Source: Candidatus Bipolaricaulota bacterium (GTDB taxonomy: Bacteria > Bipolaricaulota > Bipolaricaulia > Bipolaricaulales > Bipolaricaulaceae). Taken from it: a stretch of 15,672 nucleotides of DNA. Below are positions 14,710-15,672 of the stretch, piece after piece. The notes beneath the pieces are model-generated. The model was given only the letters and a program-made list of their open reading frames with translations. It searched no databases and was not told the DNA's origin. Both the position numbers and the translations under genes were made by a program. Positions within the stretch are counted from its first letter, which is position 1. Each line of letters opens with the position of its first letter. The stretch lies in assembly GCA_021159405.1 (NCBI GenBank), contig JAGGRX010000031.1, positions 1 to 15,672 on the forward strand, in the 5' to 3' direction.

Positions 14710-15564
14710 TCACCCTGCGCCCCACTTACGGGCCCAAAGTTTGGTCCGGGAGTTATAAAGGGGGTAGTCGCCGATTGGGGCCGTGAGGATCCGGTCCACC
14801 AGCTCCTGCGCCTCTTCTTCCTCTCCTTCGGGATCCAGACAGTACTCGACCATGAAGCGCAGGTTCTCTAGGTACTCGGGGCAGAGCTCCACCGCCTGGG
14901 AGAGGTACTCCTCGGCCTTCTCCAGGTCCTGCTTCCACCGGCCCATGAACAGGGCCAGGATGCCGGACGGCAGGCCACCCCAAAAGCCCCCCATGGAGCG
15001 GTAGGGTCCGGCGCAAAGGTACATGTCGTCGAGCTCCAGGGCCCGCTCGATCAGCGCGTGGAGCTTCGGCGCATCCCCCCGCTTCAGAGCCCCAAACTTG
15101 TCGAACTCATCGTATCTAGCCCAGTTCGCATAAAGCCAATAACAAGCGGCCACGGAATCGCAGGCGGCCACCGCCTCCAAGAACAGCGCTTCCTTGGTCT
15201 CCGGCCGAAGTTCTGCTACATCCTGGCACAAGTTCAACGCCGCAAAACCGTAATCCCTCCCCTTGAGGTATGCCTGCTTCTTTTCGTTTTCCTCGGTGAG
15301 GAATACGTCAGCGAGTGTGTAGTAGCTCCTGGCGAGCATTAGGAGGACATGGCTGTCCTCGGGCTTTATAGCCAAAGCTTGTTCGTAGAGGGAGATCGCC
15401 TCCTCCAATTTTGCCTTTAGGGTGTCATGTGCCTCCAGCGTGTATTCACTGGTCCAAACCTCCTGAAACGCGGCATCCGCTTGACTGACCAGCTCCTCCA
15501 AGGACTGTGCAAGGCCCGCCAAGGACACCATCGCCACCGTGGCGAGAGCAAGGATCGTTTTCAT
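14710..15564 (-). CDS. Exported TatT-like TPR protein
   Basis: A 284-residue protein with an N-terminal signal peptide: Lys2, a hydrophobic run to about residue 18, and likely cleavage after Ala19 in LAGLAQSLEE. There is no lipobox cysteine. The rest is all-helical with TPR-like repeats: AISLYEQALAIKPEDSHVLL, ALIERALELDDMYLCAGPYR and AEEYLSQAVELCPEYLENL. The PYRSMGGFWGGLPSGI stretch and its spacing resemble TatT, the periplasmic component seen with some TRAP transporters, for which binding a small hydrophobic ligand has been proposed. No TRAP transporter genes lie in this window, though they could be to the right. The start is fixed by GGAGGTGAT six bases upstream on the minus strand. It is the only leftward gene and is convergent with the sugar kinase. 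Confidence 0.82.
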   Translation of the reverse strand: MKTILALATVAMVSLAGLAQSLEELVSQADAAFQEVWTSEYTLEAHDTLKAKLEEAISLYEQALAIKPEDSHVLLMLARSYYTLADVFLTEENEKKQAYLKGRDYGFAALNLCQDVAELRPETKEALFLEAVAACDSVAACYWLYANWARYDEFDKFGALKRGDAPKLHALIERALELDDMYLCAGPYRSMGGFWGGLPSGILALFMGRWKQDLEKAEEYLSQAVELCPEYLENLRFMVEYCLDPEGEEEEAQELVDRILTAPIGDYPLYNSRTKLWARKWGAG

Positions 15565-15570
15565 ACTGCT

Positions 15571-15579
15571 ATCACCTCC
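15571..15579 (-). promoter_or_regulatory. Ribosome binding site of the TatT-like gene
   Basis: On the minus strand this reads GGAGGTGAT, six bases before the ATG at 15564. It is a near-perfect Shine-Dalgarno sequence that sets the start of the protein at the signal peptide. Confidence 0.85.
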
Positions 15580-15596
15580 ACGTTTTCTTGGCGAAC

Positions 15597-15626
15597 ACTA
15601 TAGACCCGGCAGGGGGAATCGAGCAA
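15597..15626 (-). promoter_or_regulatory. Putative promoter of the TatT-like gene
   Basis: On the minus strand a -35-like TTGCTC (plus 15621-15626) and a -10-like TATAGT (plus 15597-15602) are 18 bases apart. Transcription would begin about 20-25 bases before the ribosome binding site. The -10 matches the bacterial consensus at five of six bases and the -35 at its first three only. It was predicted by eye. Confidence 0.5.
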
Positions 15627-15649
15627 GGGTTGCCCATGAGCGATTCCCC
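15613..15649. repeat. Perfect 9-bp inverted repeat between divergent promoters
   Basis: GGGGAATCG at 15613-15621 is the exact inverse of CGATTCCCC at 15641-15649, with 19 bases between. Each arm falls in or next to the spacer of one of the two opposing promoters, the natural place for a dimeric repressor or activator to bind. The A-rich and T-rich tracts expected of a terminator are missing. Confidence 0.6.
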
Positions 15650-15659
15650 GTGCTATAGT
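15630..15659 (+). promoter_or_regulatory. Putative rightward promoter for a gene beyond the window
   Basis: TTGCCC at 15630-15635 and TATAGT at 15654-15659 are separated by 18 bases, mirroring the leftward promoter with the same -10 and spacing. If real, it drives a divergent gene to the right of base 15672, which cannot be seen here. Confidence 0.45.
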
Positions 15660-15672
15660 TCACAAAACCACA

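Noticed and set aside
1..15672. CRISPR arrays, tRNA or rRNA genes, insertion sequences
   Set aside because: No regularly spaced short repeats, no tRNA cloverleaf or rRNA signature, and no transposase-like protein or terminal inverted repeats were seen by eye; the window is almost entirely coding.

Overview
The window reads as a GC-rich (roughly 60-65% by eye), gene-dense bacterial chromosome segment. Eighteen genes on the + strand are packed with ATGA, GTGA or TGATG overlaps, or short gaps with strong purine-rich ribosome binding sites. One gene at the right end lies on the - strand. The gene content (archaeal-type phosphoglycerate mutase, multisubunit NAD-linked hydrogenase, DRTGG/ATPase/PHP accessory genes) suggests an anaerobic, fermentative or H2-cycling, possibly thermophilic bacterium. 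A Bipolaricaulota (Acetothermia/OP1), Thermotogota or Synergistota-like source is my guess from gene content, not a demonstrated assignment.

Layout. Positions 1-908: EamA-family permease, reading frame open at the left edge. 934-2172: cofactor-independent phosphoglycerate mutase (apgM). 2186-4073: accessory set of DRTGG protein, RsbW-like ATPase, second DRTGG protein and PHP-domain protein. 4073-5450: NuoE/HydC-like 2Fe-2S subunit, a short histidine-kinase-type ATPase, and a thioredoxin-like ferredoxin homologue without any cysteine. 5447-8528: HoxU-like Fe-S subunit, [NiFe]-hydrogenase small and large subunits, and maturation protease. 8525-10315: HydB-type flavin subunit with N- and C-terminal Fe-S modules. 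10318-12386: a second NuoE/NuoF pair whose flavin subunit has lost both outer Fe-S modules. 12383-13714: metallo-beta-lactamase/beta-CASP nuclease. 13764-14696: ribokinase-type sugar kinase. 14710-15564 (-): exported TatT/TPR-like protein. 15565-15672: compact, nearly symmetric intergenic region with apparent divergent promoters.

How it works together. The core (4073-10315) has the subunit set of an electron-bifurcating [NiFe] hydrogenase of the HydABCSL type. HydC plus HydB would form the NAD(H)/FMN diaphorase arm, the HoxU-like subunit the Fe-S wire, and the small and large subunits the H2-reacting site. The protease would trim the large subunit after Ni insertion. The accessory genes in front (DRTGG, anti-sigma-like ATPase, PHP, short kinase-like ATPase, HndB-like protein) are, as I recall the family contexts, those that normally accompany multimeric [FeFe] hydrogenases. 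The locus therefore looks like an [FeFe]-hydrogenase operon chassis carrying a [NiFe] catalytic module. The extra NuoE/NuoF pair and a sharply bounded, nearly identical 150-bp tract shared by the two flavin-subunit genes are the most unusual points.
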